From Bdellovibrionales bacterium (GTDB lineage Bacteria > Bdellovibrionota > Bdellovibrionia > Bdellovibrionales > UBA1609): a stretch of DNA of 13,608 nt. The DNA is taken from the NCBI GenBank assembly GCA_028279085.1, contig JANQSX010000040.1:1-13608 (forward strand), written 5' to 3'. The translations under genes were made by a program, and so were the position numbers. Below, in pieces: positions 6,070 through 13,608 of this stretch (its first letter is position 1; each line of letters begins with the position of its first letter). The notes under the pieces are model-generated. The model made no database searches. It saw only the letters and a list, made by a program, of their open reading frames with translations, and was not told the origin of the DNA.

Positions 6070-6147
6070 TATCCGCTCCCTTTTGAACTCCCATCTTTAA
6101 CGAAATGATATTTTTTTAGGAAAGGGCATTTTAATACGAATGTTTAA

Positions 6148-8598
6148 TCATTGATTATTATTGTCTTCATTAACAATACTGGCACTTCTAACCCGTTCTC
6201 CCGATTTTAACTTCATCAGACGAACTCCTTGAGCGGAACGACTGATAATAGAAATTTCTTTACAAGAAAACCGAATGGATTGACCCTGATTAGTCATTAT
6301 CAAAATCTGATGAAAGTTTTCCACTAAATGGGAAGAGACCACTTCTCCTGTTCTCTCCGTGATTTTATGAGCGGTAATACCCATACCCCCTCTTTTTTGA
6401 ACCCGACATTCTTTAAGTGAAGTTCTTTTTCCATATCCTTTAGAAGTAACCGTCATATAGGTGGTTTCCAACTCTTTATTTATATTATCCATACTTATCA
6501 CTGTATCCCCTTTTCTTAATAGGATGCCTCTTACCCCTCTAGCTGTCCGACCGATAGGGCGCACGCTTTCTTCGGGAAATCGAATACAGTAACCTTTTTT
6601 AGTCAAAATAAAAATATCTTCATTAGAAGAGGAAATACAAGCGGAAACCAATTGATCTTCATCATCTATACCGATAGCGATTACTCCTCCTTTTCTGGGT
6701 TTGGAAAAATATTCAAGAGAGGACTTCTTAAACACTCCTTGTTTAGTCATTAAACACAAATGGGCGCCAGGCTTGGAGAAAGAGTCAACGGGTAAAACCA
6801 CCTGCACTTGCTCATCGGCTTGAAGTTGAATTAAATTTTTAATGGAACGACCTTTAGAAGTGCGACTTAAGCGCGGAATACGAAAAGTGTCCAACCAATA
6901 AAGTCTTCCCCTATCCGTTAAGACTAGAAGAACACTGTGTGTATTTACACACAAGCTTTTCCAGACACTGATATCTCCTGTTGGAGCACTTCCTTTTAAC
7001 CCTGAGCCTCCTCTTTTTTGAAGACGATATTCTTCTAAAGAAATTTGTTTTATTCCGCCATCCGTATTAAGAGTGACTAAAACATCCTCTTTCGGAATCA
7101 GATCTTTATCTTCCACAAGATCTTCTTCCCCCGGAACAATGACAGTCTTTCGCGGCATGGAAAACTTTTGTTTTATTTCTAAAAGCTCCTCTTGAATAAT
7201 ATTGTAAATCGCTTCTTCGCTGGAAAGAGTGCTCTTTATCTTTTCAATTTCCTTTAAAAGACTTTCCAGCTCTTGAAAGATCTTTTCTCTTTCCAAAGAA
7301 GTTAACTTCTGAAGCCGCATTTCCAATATGGACTGAGCTTGCTCACGGGATAACGAAAGATTGGTCATAAGTTTTGTGCGAGCTTCCCCCACATCCTGAG
7401 CGGAACGAATCATTGTGATCACCTCAGAAATATGATCCAGCGCTCTTTTTAAGCCCTCCAAAATGTGTGCTCTGGCCCGAGCTTTTCTTAAATCAAAAAC
7501 AAGTCTTTTAGTAACTACATCAAAGCGATGTTCTACAAAAGCCTTTAACATTTGCTTTAAAGAAAAAATCCTTGGTTGATTTTGATGATCCAAAGCTAAA
7601 AAAATAATTCCAAACCGAGATTGTAAATTGGTGTGACGAAAGAGCTGATTTAAAATAACATCCGCATTTTCCTTTCTTTTAAGAACAATTACAATCCTCA
7701 TACCTTCTCTAGAAGATTCATCTCTTATATCAGAAATCCCCTCTATTTTTTTATCTTTAACAAGAGTGGCGATATTTTCTATAAGACGAGCTTTATTAAC
7801 TTGATAAGGAAGTTCATGCACCAAAATTACATCCTTTCCTTTTTCTTGCGCCATTTCCACTTTAGCTTGAACAGTAATAATACCTTTTCCCGTTTTATAG
7901 GCGGAAATAAGTCCCGCTTGGGCTTTTATAATTCCCGCGGTGGGAAAATCAGGGCCAGGAACAATACTCATTAACTCTTCATCAGAAATATTCGGATTAT
8001 TAATTAAAGCCACACAAGCTGAACTCACTTCTTCCAGATTATGAGGTGGTATCCGAGAGGCCATTCCCACGGCAATTCCTTCACTGCCATTAATCAAAAG
8101 ATTAGGATAACGAGAAGGCAAAACTTGAGGAATAAGAAGGGTATCATCATAATTCCAACTAAAAGGAATAGTTTCTTTATCAATATCCTCCAATAATTCT
8201 TCAGCTAGAGGAGTCATTCTAACTTCCGTATACCGAGGAGCCGCCGGAGCGTCTCCATCAATGGATCCAAAGTTCCCTTGCCCATCCACCAGGGGATGAC
8301 GCATGGAAAAGCTTTGAGCCATTCTCACAATAGAATCATAAACAGCTGTATCTCCGTGTGGATGATATTTACCTATTACATCTCCCACTACCCGAGCGGA
8401 TTTTTTATAAGGCTTATCATGTGTGTTCCTGAGGTTTTTCATAGCAAACAGAATACGACGATGAACGGGCTTAAGACCATCCCGCACATCAGGGAGAGCA
8501 CGCCCCACAATCACGCTCATGGAATATTGAAGATAAGATTCTCTCATCTCCTGATTAATATCCACATCAAAAATATTTTTGTTTTTTTCTTCATTCAT
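6148..8598 (-). CDS. gyrA: DNA gyrase subunit A
   Basis: GyrA cuts and reseals DNA in the A2B2 gyrase that introduces negative supercoils. The 816-residue protein has the usual order: breakage-reunion domain (about 10-480), then a C-terminal beta-pinwheel (about 500-810). The catalytic tyrosine is Y123 in P-R-Y-T-E. The quinolone region Y-H-P-H-G-D-T-A-V-Y-D (78-88) has T84 and D88 at the E. coli S83 and D87 positions, a form found in naturally sensitive species. The GyrA box Q-K-R-G-G-S-G (527-533) marks it as gyrase rather than ParC, since this box is needed to wrap DNA. A later Q-K-R-G-G-M-G (734-740) falls where other GyrA pinwheels have a similar blade turn. The start ATG gives the expected N-terminus and has GGGA upstream. 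It follows gyrB by 45 bases, and the two subunits are surely co-expressed. Confidence 0.97.
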   Translation of the reverse strand: MNEEKNKNIFDVDINQEMRESYLQYSMSVIVGRALPDVRDGLKPVHRRILFAMKNLRNTHDKPYKKSARVVGDVIGKYHPHGDTAVYDSIVRMAQSFSMRHPLVDGQGNFGSIDGDAPAAPRYTEVRMTPLAEELLEDIDKETIPFSWNYDDTLLIPQVLPSRYPNLLINGSEGIAVGMASRIPPHNLEEVSSACVALINNPNISDEELMSIVPGPDFPTAGIIKAQAGLISAYKTGKGIITVQAKVEMAQEKGKDVILVHELPYQVNKARLIENIATLVKDKKIEGISDIRDESSREGMRIVIVLKRKENADVILNQLFRHTNLQSRFGIIFLALDHQNQPRIFSLKQMLKAFVEHRFDVVTKRLVFDLRKARARAHILEGLKRALDHISEVITMIRSAQDVGEARTKLMTNLSLSREQAQSILEMRLQKLTSLEREKIFQELESLLKEIEKIKSTLSSEEAIYNIIQEELLEIKQKFSMPRKTVIVPGEEDLVEDKDLIPKEDVLVTLNTDGGIKQISLEEYRLQKRGGSGLKGSAPTGDISVWKSLCVNTHSVLLVLTDRGRLYWLDTFRIPRLSRTSKGRSIKNLIQLQADEQVQVVLPVDSFSKPGAHLCLMTKQGVFKKSSLEYFSKPRKGGVIAIGIDDEDQLVSACISSSNEDIFILTKKGYCIRFPEESVRPIGRTARGVRGILLRKGDTVISMDNINKELETTYMTVTSKGYGKRTSLKECRVQKRGGMGITAHKITERTGEVVSSHLVENFHQILIMTNQGQSIRFSCKEISIISRSAQGVRLMKLKSGERVRSASIVNEDNNNQ

Positions 8599-8643
8599 AT
8601 TATTTTTCCCACACTAAATTTTTATAAAAACCTTTTTTAAGAA

Positions 8644-11142
8644 TCAAATATCCAAATCACTAACAGAAAGAGCATTATCATAGATAAACTGTTTTCTTGG
8701 TTCCACCATTTCCCCCATAAGCACACTAAATGTCTCATCGGCCTGCATAGAGTCTTCTAAAGTAACTCTAATCAATCTCCGGTTTTCAGAGTTTAATGTG
8801 GTTTCCCATAGTTGATCGGGGTTCATTTCCCCTAACCCCTTATATCTTTGAATCACCACTCCTTTTTTAGCCTCCAACATCAATTTATCATAAAAATTTT
8901 CATAGCTATAAAACAGTTCCTGATCCCCTAAGGATCTATTCTCTTTTTTTGAATTTTCAAGTTTCCCTTTATTCCACTTTACATGAAGCGGAAGCGGAGA
9001 AAAGTTTTTTAAGTTTTGCGACAGCTCTCTTAATTGTTTCCACTCCAGAGATTCCGCTTTTTTTTCATCAAACAGCATTTGTGTTTTCCGACCATACAAA
9101 CCACTTTCTAACACAAAGGCCAAGTTTCCATTTTCGTCTTTCTCTTCCACTAAAGAAGTCGGCACAGGTTCTTTTAAAGACTCCATTTGTTTTTTAAATT
9201 CTAAAAAATATTCTCTGAATTTTTCCGGGTTTTTCAATAAAAAGGAAAGCTCCTCCGGTACTGTTGCAAAAAAGGCCAATTTCTTTCTGCTGACAGGAGA
9301 GCTTTCTCGCTCTAGTAGATTTTTCCTTCTTTGAATATTAAATATAAAAGCAGTTGCTTCTTTCAAGGAGACGTTTGTGTATCCTCCATTGGAAAGCTCT
9401 TTATTTAAAAACTGCATATTATTTAATTGTCTGTTTACAAGCCAATGACTTAAAGCCCTATCATCTTTTAGATATTTTTCCTCAGAACCTTTTTTAACTT
9501 TATAAAGAGGAGGTTGGGCAATATATACATACCCTTTCTCTAAAATCTGAGGCATTTGTCTATAAAAAAAGGTGAGTAAAAGAGTACGAATATGAGAACC
9601 GTCCACATCAGCATCTGTCATAATGATAACCTTATGATAGCGTATTTTAGAAATATCCATCTCATTTTTTCCCACTCCCATACCTAAAGCCATAATAATT
9701 GTCCTTATTTCTTCATTAGACAAAACTTTTTCAAACCGGGCTTTTTCCACATTGATAATTTTTCCTCTTAACGGAAGTACGGCTTGATTTTTTCTATCTC
9801 TTCCTTGCTTTGCGCTCCCCCCTGCAGAATCTCCTTCCACTAAAAATAACTCCGCCAAAGCCGGATCCACTTCTTGACAGTCTGCCATTTTCCCGGGAAG
9901 CCCCCCTCCTTCTAGAGCCGTTTTCCGTCGGGTAAGCTCTCTAGCTTTCCGTGCAGCCAGTCGAGCTGTAGCTGATTTTACACATTTATCGATAATCTTT
10001 TTTCCGGAAGAAGGATGTTTATCAAACCAATCCGACAAACTTCCTTGTACAAAAGATTCCACTAAGCCTTGTATTTCACTGTTCCCTAGCTTCGTCTTTG
10101 TTTGCCCCTCAAACTGCGGTTCTTTTACCTTTATTGAAACTACAGCCGCCAAGCCTTCCCTAATATCTTCTCCTTCCAAAGAACCTTTAATATCTTTTAT
10201 CCATCCTTTGCTTTGCGCATAAGTATTAGTAGCTCGGGTAAGAGCCTTTCTAAAGCCGGCTAAATGAACTCCGCCCTCCATCGTATTAATATTATTACAA
10301 TAAGTATGAATAGACTCAGAATAGGAATCATTCCATTGAAGAGCTACTTCCATTTCTACATCTTTTTTCTTCCCTTCAAAAAACAAAATTTCTGAATGAA
10401 GAGGGTTTCTTGTTTTATTAATATGAGAAATGAAGTCGGGCAAACCTTGTTCAAATACAAAAACCTGATTTTTAATTTTTTCTTTTCTTTCATCTCTGAG
10501 TTCAATTTTTAAACCTCGGTTTAAAAAAGCTAACTCTCTAAAACGAGCCGACAAAGTTTCAAACTCAAAGACAATATCTTTATCAAAAATTTCCGGGTCC
10601 GGCTGAAAAGTGGTACGAGTGCCTGTCTGACCGGTGCTACCGATATCCCTAAGAGTTCCTGTTGGAACACCTCTCTCGTAGTCCTGCTGCCACTTTCTTC
10701 CTTCTCTTTGTACAGTGACCTGACAGGAAGAGGATAGAGCATTCACTACGGAAGCTCCCACTCCATGCAAGCCTCCTGAAACTTTATAAGAATCGTGATC
10801 AAATTTTCCTCCGGCATGAAGAACGGTCATCACCACTTCCAAGGCGCTTCTTTTATCACCATGCTTTCCTACAGGAATCCCCCGTCCATTATCTTCAATA
10901 GAAACAAACTCATTGAGATGAAGGGTTACTTGAACCTCTGAACAAAAACCAGCTAAAGCTTCATCTATGGAGTTATCTACAATTTCATAAACCAAGTGAT
11001 GATACCCTCTATGCCCCACATCTCCAATGTACATCCCCGGGCGCTTTCTGACCGCCTGCCTACCTTCCAGAATCTGAATAGAGGAAGCGTCATACGCTTT
11101 ATTATTAAGGGGTGGGGTGGGAGCTTTCGTTTTTTCTTCCAC
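8644..11142 (-). CDS. gyrB: DNA gyrase subunit B, GTG start
   Basis: GyrB is the ATPase and metal-binding half of gyrase. In the 832-residue protein the GHKL ATPase domain shows E53 and N57 in E-I-V-D-N (53-57; E53 corresponds to the catalytic E. coli E42), D-N-G-R-G-I-P (84-90) and G-G-L-H-G-V-G (123-129). The TOPRIM domain has E-G-D-S-A (436-440) and D-A-D-V-D-G (510-515). Residues of roughly 565-765 form the long insertion found in Gram-negative GyrB, ahead of Q-R-Y-K-G-L-G-E-M-N near the end. The start is GTG at 11142-11140: AAAGGA lies eight bases upstream, and no other start codon occurs before the conserved Y-D-A-S-S-I. This start lies inside the end of recF, giving a 38-base overlap in another frame. 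Two other points support GyrB over ParE: the insertion and the adjacent gyrA. Confidence 0.97.
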   Translation of the reverse strand: MEEKTKAPTPPLNNKAYDASSIQILEGRQAVRKRPGMYIGDVGHRGYHHLVYEIVDNSIDEALAGFCSEVQVTLHLNEFVSIEDNGRGIPVGKHGDKRSALEVVMTVLHAGGKFDHDSYKVSGGLHGVGASVVNALSSSCQVTVQREGRKWQQDYERGVPTGTLRDIGSTGQTGTRTTFQPDPEIFDKDIVFEFETLSARFRELAFLNRGLKIELRDERKEKIKNQVFVFEQGLPDFISHINKTRNPLHSEILFFEGKKKDVEMEVALQWNDSYSESIHTYCNNINTMEGGVHLAGFRKALTRATNTYAQSKGWIKDIKGSLEGEDIREGLAAVVSIKVKEPQFEGQTKTKLGNSEIQGLVESFVQGSLSDWFDKHPSSGKKIIDKCVKSATARLAARKARELTRRKTALEGGGLPGKMADCQEVDPALAELFLVEGDSAGGSAKQGRDRKNQAVLPLRGKIINVEKARFEKVLSNEEIRTIIMALGMGVGKNEMDISKIRYHKVIIMTDADVDGSHIRTLLLTFFYRQMPQILEKGYVYIAQPPLYKVKKGSEEKYLKDDRALSHWLVNRQLNNMQFLNKELSNGGYTNVSLKEATAFIFNIQRRKNLLERESSPVSRKKLAFFATVPEELSFLLKNPEKFREYFLEFKKQMESLKEPVPTSLVEEKDENGNLAFVLESGLYGRKTQMLFDEKKAESLEWKQLRELSQNLKNFSPLPLHVKWNKGKLENSKKENRSLGDQELFYSYENFYDKLMLEAKKGVVIQRYKGLGEMNPDQLWETTLNSENRRLIRVTLEDSMQADETFSVLMGEMVEPRKQFIYDNALSVSDLDI

Positions 11143-12310
11143 TTGTATTTTCCTTTCTTAAAACCCCTTCATTTAAGTAAAACACTTGAAACTTCCTTTT
11201 ATCTAAAAAAGAAGGGATTTCCGTTGAAGTTAGTATTATTTGGGAAGGAATCTCATTTAAAAATTGTAGCAAATTAAAAATCAGGTGTTTATCTATTTCT
11301 GAAAAAACATCATCTAAAAGTAGAAGTAAGCCCCTATTTTTCCGCACTCGAAAAAGCCACAAAATTTGAGCGATTTTTATAGATAAAAGTAAGGCCCTTT
11401 GTTGACCCTGGGAACAAAAATATCGACTATCTCTACTTTGAAAAAAAACCTTAAAGTCATCCCGATGAGCACCATAGAGACTTAAACCCGCTTCCATCTC
11501 TTGAAAAAGCCTTTTTGAGCTATTTTGCTTAAAAAGCTCTTCTCTTTTTATAAAGCTATCTTGTTCTTGTCCTTTCATTGTATATGACAAGCCTATTTTA
11601 AGCTCTTTGTTTTTTCTGATTGTGTTGTTTTCTCCCTTAAAATCTCTAAAAATAAATTCAGCGCTTTCCGCTAAAAAAAGATTCAGCTCCTCTAAAGCCA
11701 GCCGCCTGGCTTTCACTAAATGAAGACTTTTTTCTACAAAGATTTCATTTATGCTCTCTAAAAGAGCTTGCGCTTTTTTCTTGGAAACAAAACCTTTTTT
11801 TACTTGCTTTAAAAGTTGGTTTTTCTGCAAAAGCGCTTTTTTAAAGTCTCTGGAAAAAGATTTCTTTTCTTGTAAGCCCAACCAATGATCCAACCACCAC
11901 CTTCGATTCTCCGCCGGACCTTTTAAAAGATTCAGGCTTTCCGGATTAAAAACAATTAAAGGTAATTGCCGGTAAAGAGAAGAAAACGAACTTCTTTTAT
12001 TGTTTATCAAGAACTGTCTTTTTCCTGAGTCTTCTAAAATAAACTTTAAAAAGCTTTTTTTATCTCCTTCAAAAACTTCCGCTGAAATACAAGTGGATAA
12101 CCGACCTTCCTGTATTAATGTTTCCGGCAAAGACGCCCTAAAGGAGCAGCCGGTAAAAAGCAAGGTTAAAGCTTCTAAAATATTGGTTTTCCCCTGACCA
12201 TTGCCGCCCACAATTAAACTTTGCGAAGAAGGAGAAAAACGGAGAGAAGAATAGTTTCTAAAGCAATGTAAATCTAGTCTCTTTAAAAAGAGTTGGCTTG
12301 TTTTTTCCAT
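11105..12310 (-). CDS. recF: DNA replication and repair protein RecF
   Basis: RecF is an SMC-like ATPase that, with RecO and RecR, loads RecA at single-strand gaps and helps stalled forks restart. The protein is 401 residues (family about 360-370). Walker A is G-G-N-G-Q-G-K-T-N (35-43), the R-x-H-R-D-D-like element is G-A-H-R-D-D (280-285), the ABC signature is S-Q-G-Q-Q-R-A-L (300-307) and Walker B is L-L-L-L-L-D-D-V-F-S-E-I-D (328-340). The middle (about 140-260) is the usual variable helical arm. The last 17 or so residues are a hydrophilic tail encoded in the overlap with gyrB, and are probably not functionally important. The start ATG gives the expected N-terminus L-x-L-x-x-F-R-N-Y, with an AGAAAG ribosome-site candidate upstream. 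It follows dnaN by 66 bases. Confidence 0.95.
   Translation of the reverse strand: MEKTSQLFLKRLDLHCFRNYSSLRFSPSSQSLIVGGNGQGKTNILEALTLLFTGCSFRASLPETLIQEGRLSTCISAEVFEGDKKSFLKFILEDSGKRQFLINNKRSSFSSLYRQLPLIVFNPESLNLLKGPAENRRWWLDHWLGLQEKKSFSRDFKKALLQKNQLLKQVKKGFVSKKKAQALLESINEIFVEKSLHLVKARRLALEELNLFLAESAEFIFRDFKGENNTIRKNKELKIGLSYTMKGQEQDSFIKREELFKQNSSKRLFQEMEAGLSLYGAHRDDFKVFFQSRDSRYFCSQGQQRALLLSIKIAQILWLFRVRKNRGLLLLLDDVFSEIDKHLIFNLLQFLNEIPSQIILTSTEIPSFLDKRKFQVFYLNEGVLRKENTSGRKNESSHPTP
11151..11156 (-). promoter_or_regulatory. Ribosome binding site that supports the gyrB GTG start
   Basis: The minus strand reads AAAGGA within the recF coding region, eight bases before the GTG. Ribosomes finishing recF pass directly over it, so translation of gyrB is probably coupled to recF. 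Confidence 0.55.
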
Positions 12311-12361
12311 TTTTTTTCTTTCTTTTATCTTTAATCAAAGAGACCGGAAAATTCAAACCAG

Positions 12362-12370
12362 ATTATAACA
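12362..12370 (-). promoter_or_regulatory. Extended -10 promoter between dnaN and recF
   Basis: The minus strand reads TGTTATAAT, an exact match to the extended -10 consensus TGnTATAAT, just downstream of the dnaN stop. Transcription would start near 12355, giving a leader of about 45 bases before recF. No good -35 is visible, but extended -10 promoters do not need one. It could give recF-gyrB-gyrA their own expression, for example a supercoiling-sensitive promoter as gyrase genes often have. Confidence 0.42.
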
Positions 12371-12376
12371 AAGGTA

Positions 12377-13564
12377 TCACATTTTCATGGGCATAACCAC
12401 ACAGAGACTTTGTTTCTGCTGTGTTTCTTTTTTTACCCCCAAGAAAGGTTGAAGAGTACAAGGAGCCTCACTTCCTCCAAACTCTACAAGAACTTGTGCA
12501 CTCTCTATAGAAGCTAAAGATTCCAGAACATATCTGGCGTTAAAGCGAACTTTTAAATTTTCTCCTTTTTTTCTAATACAAGCCACTTCATCCTGGGCAG
12601 AACCTAGCTCAGGGTTTTCTGCTTCCATAAGAACTTGTTTCTCTTTAACATGAAAGTTAACTCCCTTAAAGCGGTTACTGGAAAGCAGTGAAACCCTTCG
12701 TAAAGCCTGAATAAATTTTTCCGTGTCTATAACAACTGAAACAGAGCTGTTTTTAGGAATCAAAGGTTGATAATTAGGATAATTTCCTTCTACAAGCTTC
12801 ACACTCAAAATAGCTTCGCCACAACGAAACAAAATACGAGGGGGAGCCACGGCCACCTCAATATCTTCCTCTTCAGAAGAATAAGAAATAAGTTTCTTTA
12901 GCTCCTGCACTCCTTTTTTGGATATAATAACCCCCTCTTTTAAAAGAGAGTGGTTTAAGGGATACTCGGCTAAACCTAAACGGTGTCCATCTGTAGCTAC
13001 AAACCGAAAACATAATTCTTCGGATTTATCTTTTGTTATTTTTTTTGTCCCTGCCGGTATTATGTTTTTCCCCACTTCAAAAAAAACCCCTGTTAAGTGA
13101 TATCGTGTCTCATCTACAGAAGAGCAATAAGAGGTTTTATCCACCAAGTGTTTTAAAACTTTACTTTTAACTTTAAAGGAGTTGACCATCTTAAAAGGTG
13201 GAAAGGCGGGGAAATCCTGAACATTTAAGCTCAAAAGATGAAATACAGAAGCTTCCTGTTTTAATTTTAATTTTTTATTATTTAACTCATTAAAGCTGAT
13301 CATACCTTCCGGCAGTTCTTTTAAAATATCATAAAGACTCTGAGCATCCACTACTGCTTCTCCCGAGCTTTCTATTTGAGCAGGGACTTGGCTTTGCAAA
13401 CTATTATCCTGATCAGTGGCTTGTACACATAATCTATCCTCTTTTGTACTAATTAGTACTTTAGAAAGAATCGGCATAACACTTCTTTTCTCAATTAAGC
13501 TGTTTGCCTGGGAAATTAAATCAAAAAAATGAGAACGTTCAATTTTAACTTTCATTTGAGACAT
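12377..13564 (-). CDS. dnaN: DNA polymerase III beta sliding clamp
   Basis: DnaN forms the ring dimer that tethers DNA polymerase III and repair proteins to DNA. The 395-residue chain is about 30 longer than the E. coli clamp (366). Landmarks are R-S-V-M-P-I-L (27-33), L-x-A-T-D-like C-V-Q-A-T-D (46-51), Y-H-L-T-G-V-F-F-E (155-163), F-V-A-T-D-G-H-R-L (188-196), V-E-G-N-Y-P-N-Y (258-265) and C-terminal V-V-M-P-M-K-M (389-395). T191, G193, H194, R195 and the terminal M-P-M belong to the pocket that binds clamp partners. An extra Lys-rich loop at about 166-183 precedes the T-D-G-H-R strand. ATG 13564-13562 is preferred over the in-frame ATG three codons later because GAAGG lies six bases before it. 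dnaA, its usual upstream neighbour, would be off the right edge. Confidence 0.96.
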   Translation of the reverse strand: MSQMKVKIERSHFFDLISQANSLIEKRSVMPILSKVLISTKEDRLCVQATDQDNSLQSQVPAQIESSGEAVVDAQSLYDILKELPEGMISFNELNNKKLKLKQEASVFHLLSLNVQDFPAFPPFKMVNSFKVKSKVLKHLVDKTSYCSSVDETRYHLTGVFFEVGKNIIPAGTKKITKDKSEELCFRFVATDGHRLGLAEYPLNHSLLKEGVIISKKGVQELKKLISYSSEEEDIEVAVAPPRILFRCGEAILSVKLVEGNYPNYQPLIPKNSSVSVVIDTEKFIQALRRVSLLSSNRFKGVNFHVKEKQVLMEAENPELGSAQDEVACIRKKGENLKVRFNARYVLESLASIESAQVLVEFGGSEAPCTLQPFLGVKKETQQKQSLCVVMPMKM

Positions 13565-13608
13565 ATAAAACCTTCTTTCGGATTCTATACAAAAAATCGT
13601 TTTCTAAC
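13565..13608 (-). promoter_or_regulatory. dnaN leader with ribosome site and a tentative -10
   Basis: On the minus strand GAAGG (13575-13571) is the dnaN ribosome site, six bases before the ATG. TATAGA (13589-13584) could be a -10, but the -35 region lies at the window edge and shows nothing clear. No DnaA box or other origin feature falls in these 44 bases. Confidence 0.3.

Noticed and set aside
6379..7020. Two GyrA-box-like motifs (Q-K-R-G-G-S-G and Q-K-R-G-G-M-G), suggesting a duplication or an unusual second wrapping site
   Set aside because: The second falls in the later pinwheel blade where many GyrA proteins carry a related G-R-G-G-x-G turn. This is the ordinary repeat nature of the pinwheel.
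8619..8630. A perfect 12-base palindrome TTTTTATAAAAA in the gyrB-gyrA gap
   Set aside because: It contains only A and T, as expected by chance here. It has no GC stem, so is neither a terminator nor a likely operator.
8278..8640. A 120-codon open frame on the plus strand opposite the start of gyrA
   Set aside because: It is fully antisense to conserved gyrA sequence and its residues (many His, Ile, Asn) look like a frame artefact. There is no ribosome site or family resemblance.
6148..11142. Topoisomerase IV (ParC/ParE) instead of gyrase
   Set aside because: The GyrA box, the Gram-negative GyrB insertion and the recF-gyrB-gyrA order all indicate gyrase.
1..13608. Mobile elements, CRISPR arrays, tRNA genes or defence systems
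   Set aside because: I saw no repeats with regular spacing, transposase or integrase signatures, or cloverleaf sequences. The window is filled with core genes.

Overview
The window is AT-rich throughout (judged by eye, not computed) and densely coded. It looks like chromosomal core sequence from a Gram-negative bacterium, next to the replication-initiation gene cluster. Two gene blocks converge near position 3650. The plus-strand block (1-3627) holds the tail of a PpiC-type parvulin protein, a SurA-like periplasmic chaperone, pdxA and a phosphomannomutase/phosphoglucomutase. The minus-strand block, read from the right edge leftwards, is dnaN, recF, gyrB, gyrA, a small TPR-like protein, an AtpZ-like gene, atpB and atpE.

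Organism: GyrB carries the long insertion typical of Gram-negative gyrases. The SurA-like and PpiC-like proteins and the SurA-pdxA linkage also point to a diderm proteobacterium-like cell. The order dnaN-recF-gyrB-gyrA followed closely by atpB-atpE, an atpB-atpE pair detached from the rest of the ATP synthase genes, and a c subunit made with a cleavable signal peptide together suggest a low-GC member of Bdellovibrionota or a related former deltaproteobacterial lineage. This is inference from memory of gene order and family features, with moderate to low confidence. The replication origin and dnaA probably lie just beyond the right edge.

How the genes work together: dnaN, recF, gyrB and gyrA supply the sliding clamp, a gap-repair loader and the supercoiling enzyme. 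recF and gyrB overlap by 38 bases and the other gaps are 45-78 bases, so this reads as one operon with a probable internal promoter before recF. The TPR-like gene sits between gyrA and the ATP synthase genes. AtpZ, AtpB and AtpE belong to the membrane (Fo) part of ATP synthase; atpF and atpHAGDC are not here. On the plus strand, two periplasmic folding factors precede the vitamin B6 gene pdxA (ATGA overlap) and a hexose-phosphate mutase that feeds envelope sugars.

No gap exceeds 300 bases. The largest is the 197-base AT-rich spacer between the AtpZ-like gene and atpB (4760-4956). I see no tRNA, rRNA, CRISPR array, insertion sequence, prophage gene or defence system, and no convincing new biological system. 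The observations most worth checking are the ion-binding residues of the c and a subunits, the odd atpZ-atpB spacer, the degenerate parvulin region of the SurA-like protein, and the unrecognised TPR-like gene.
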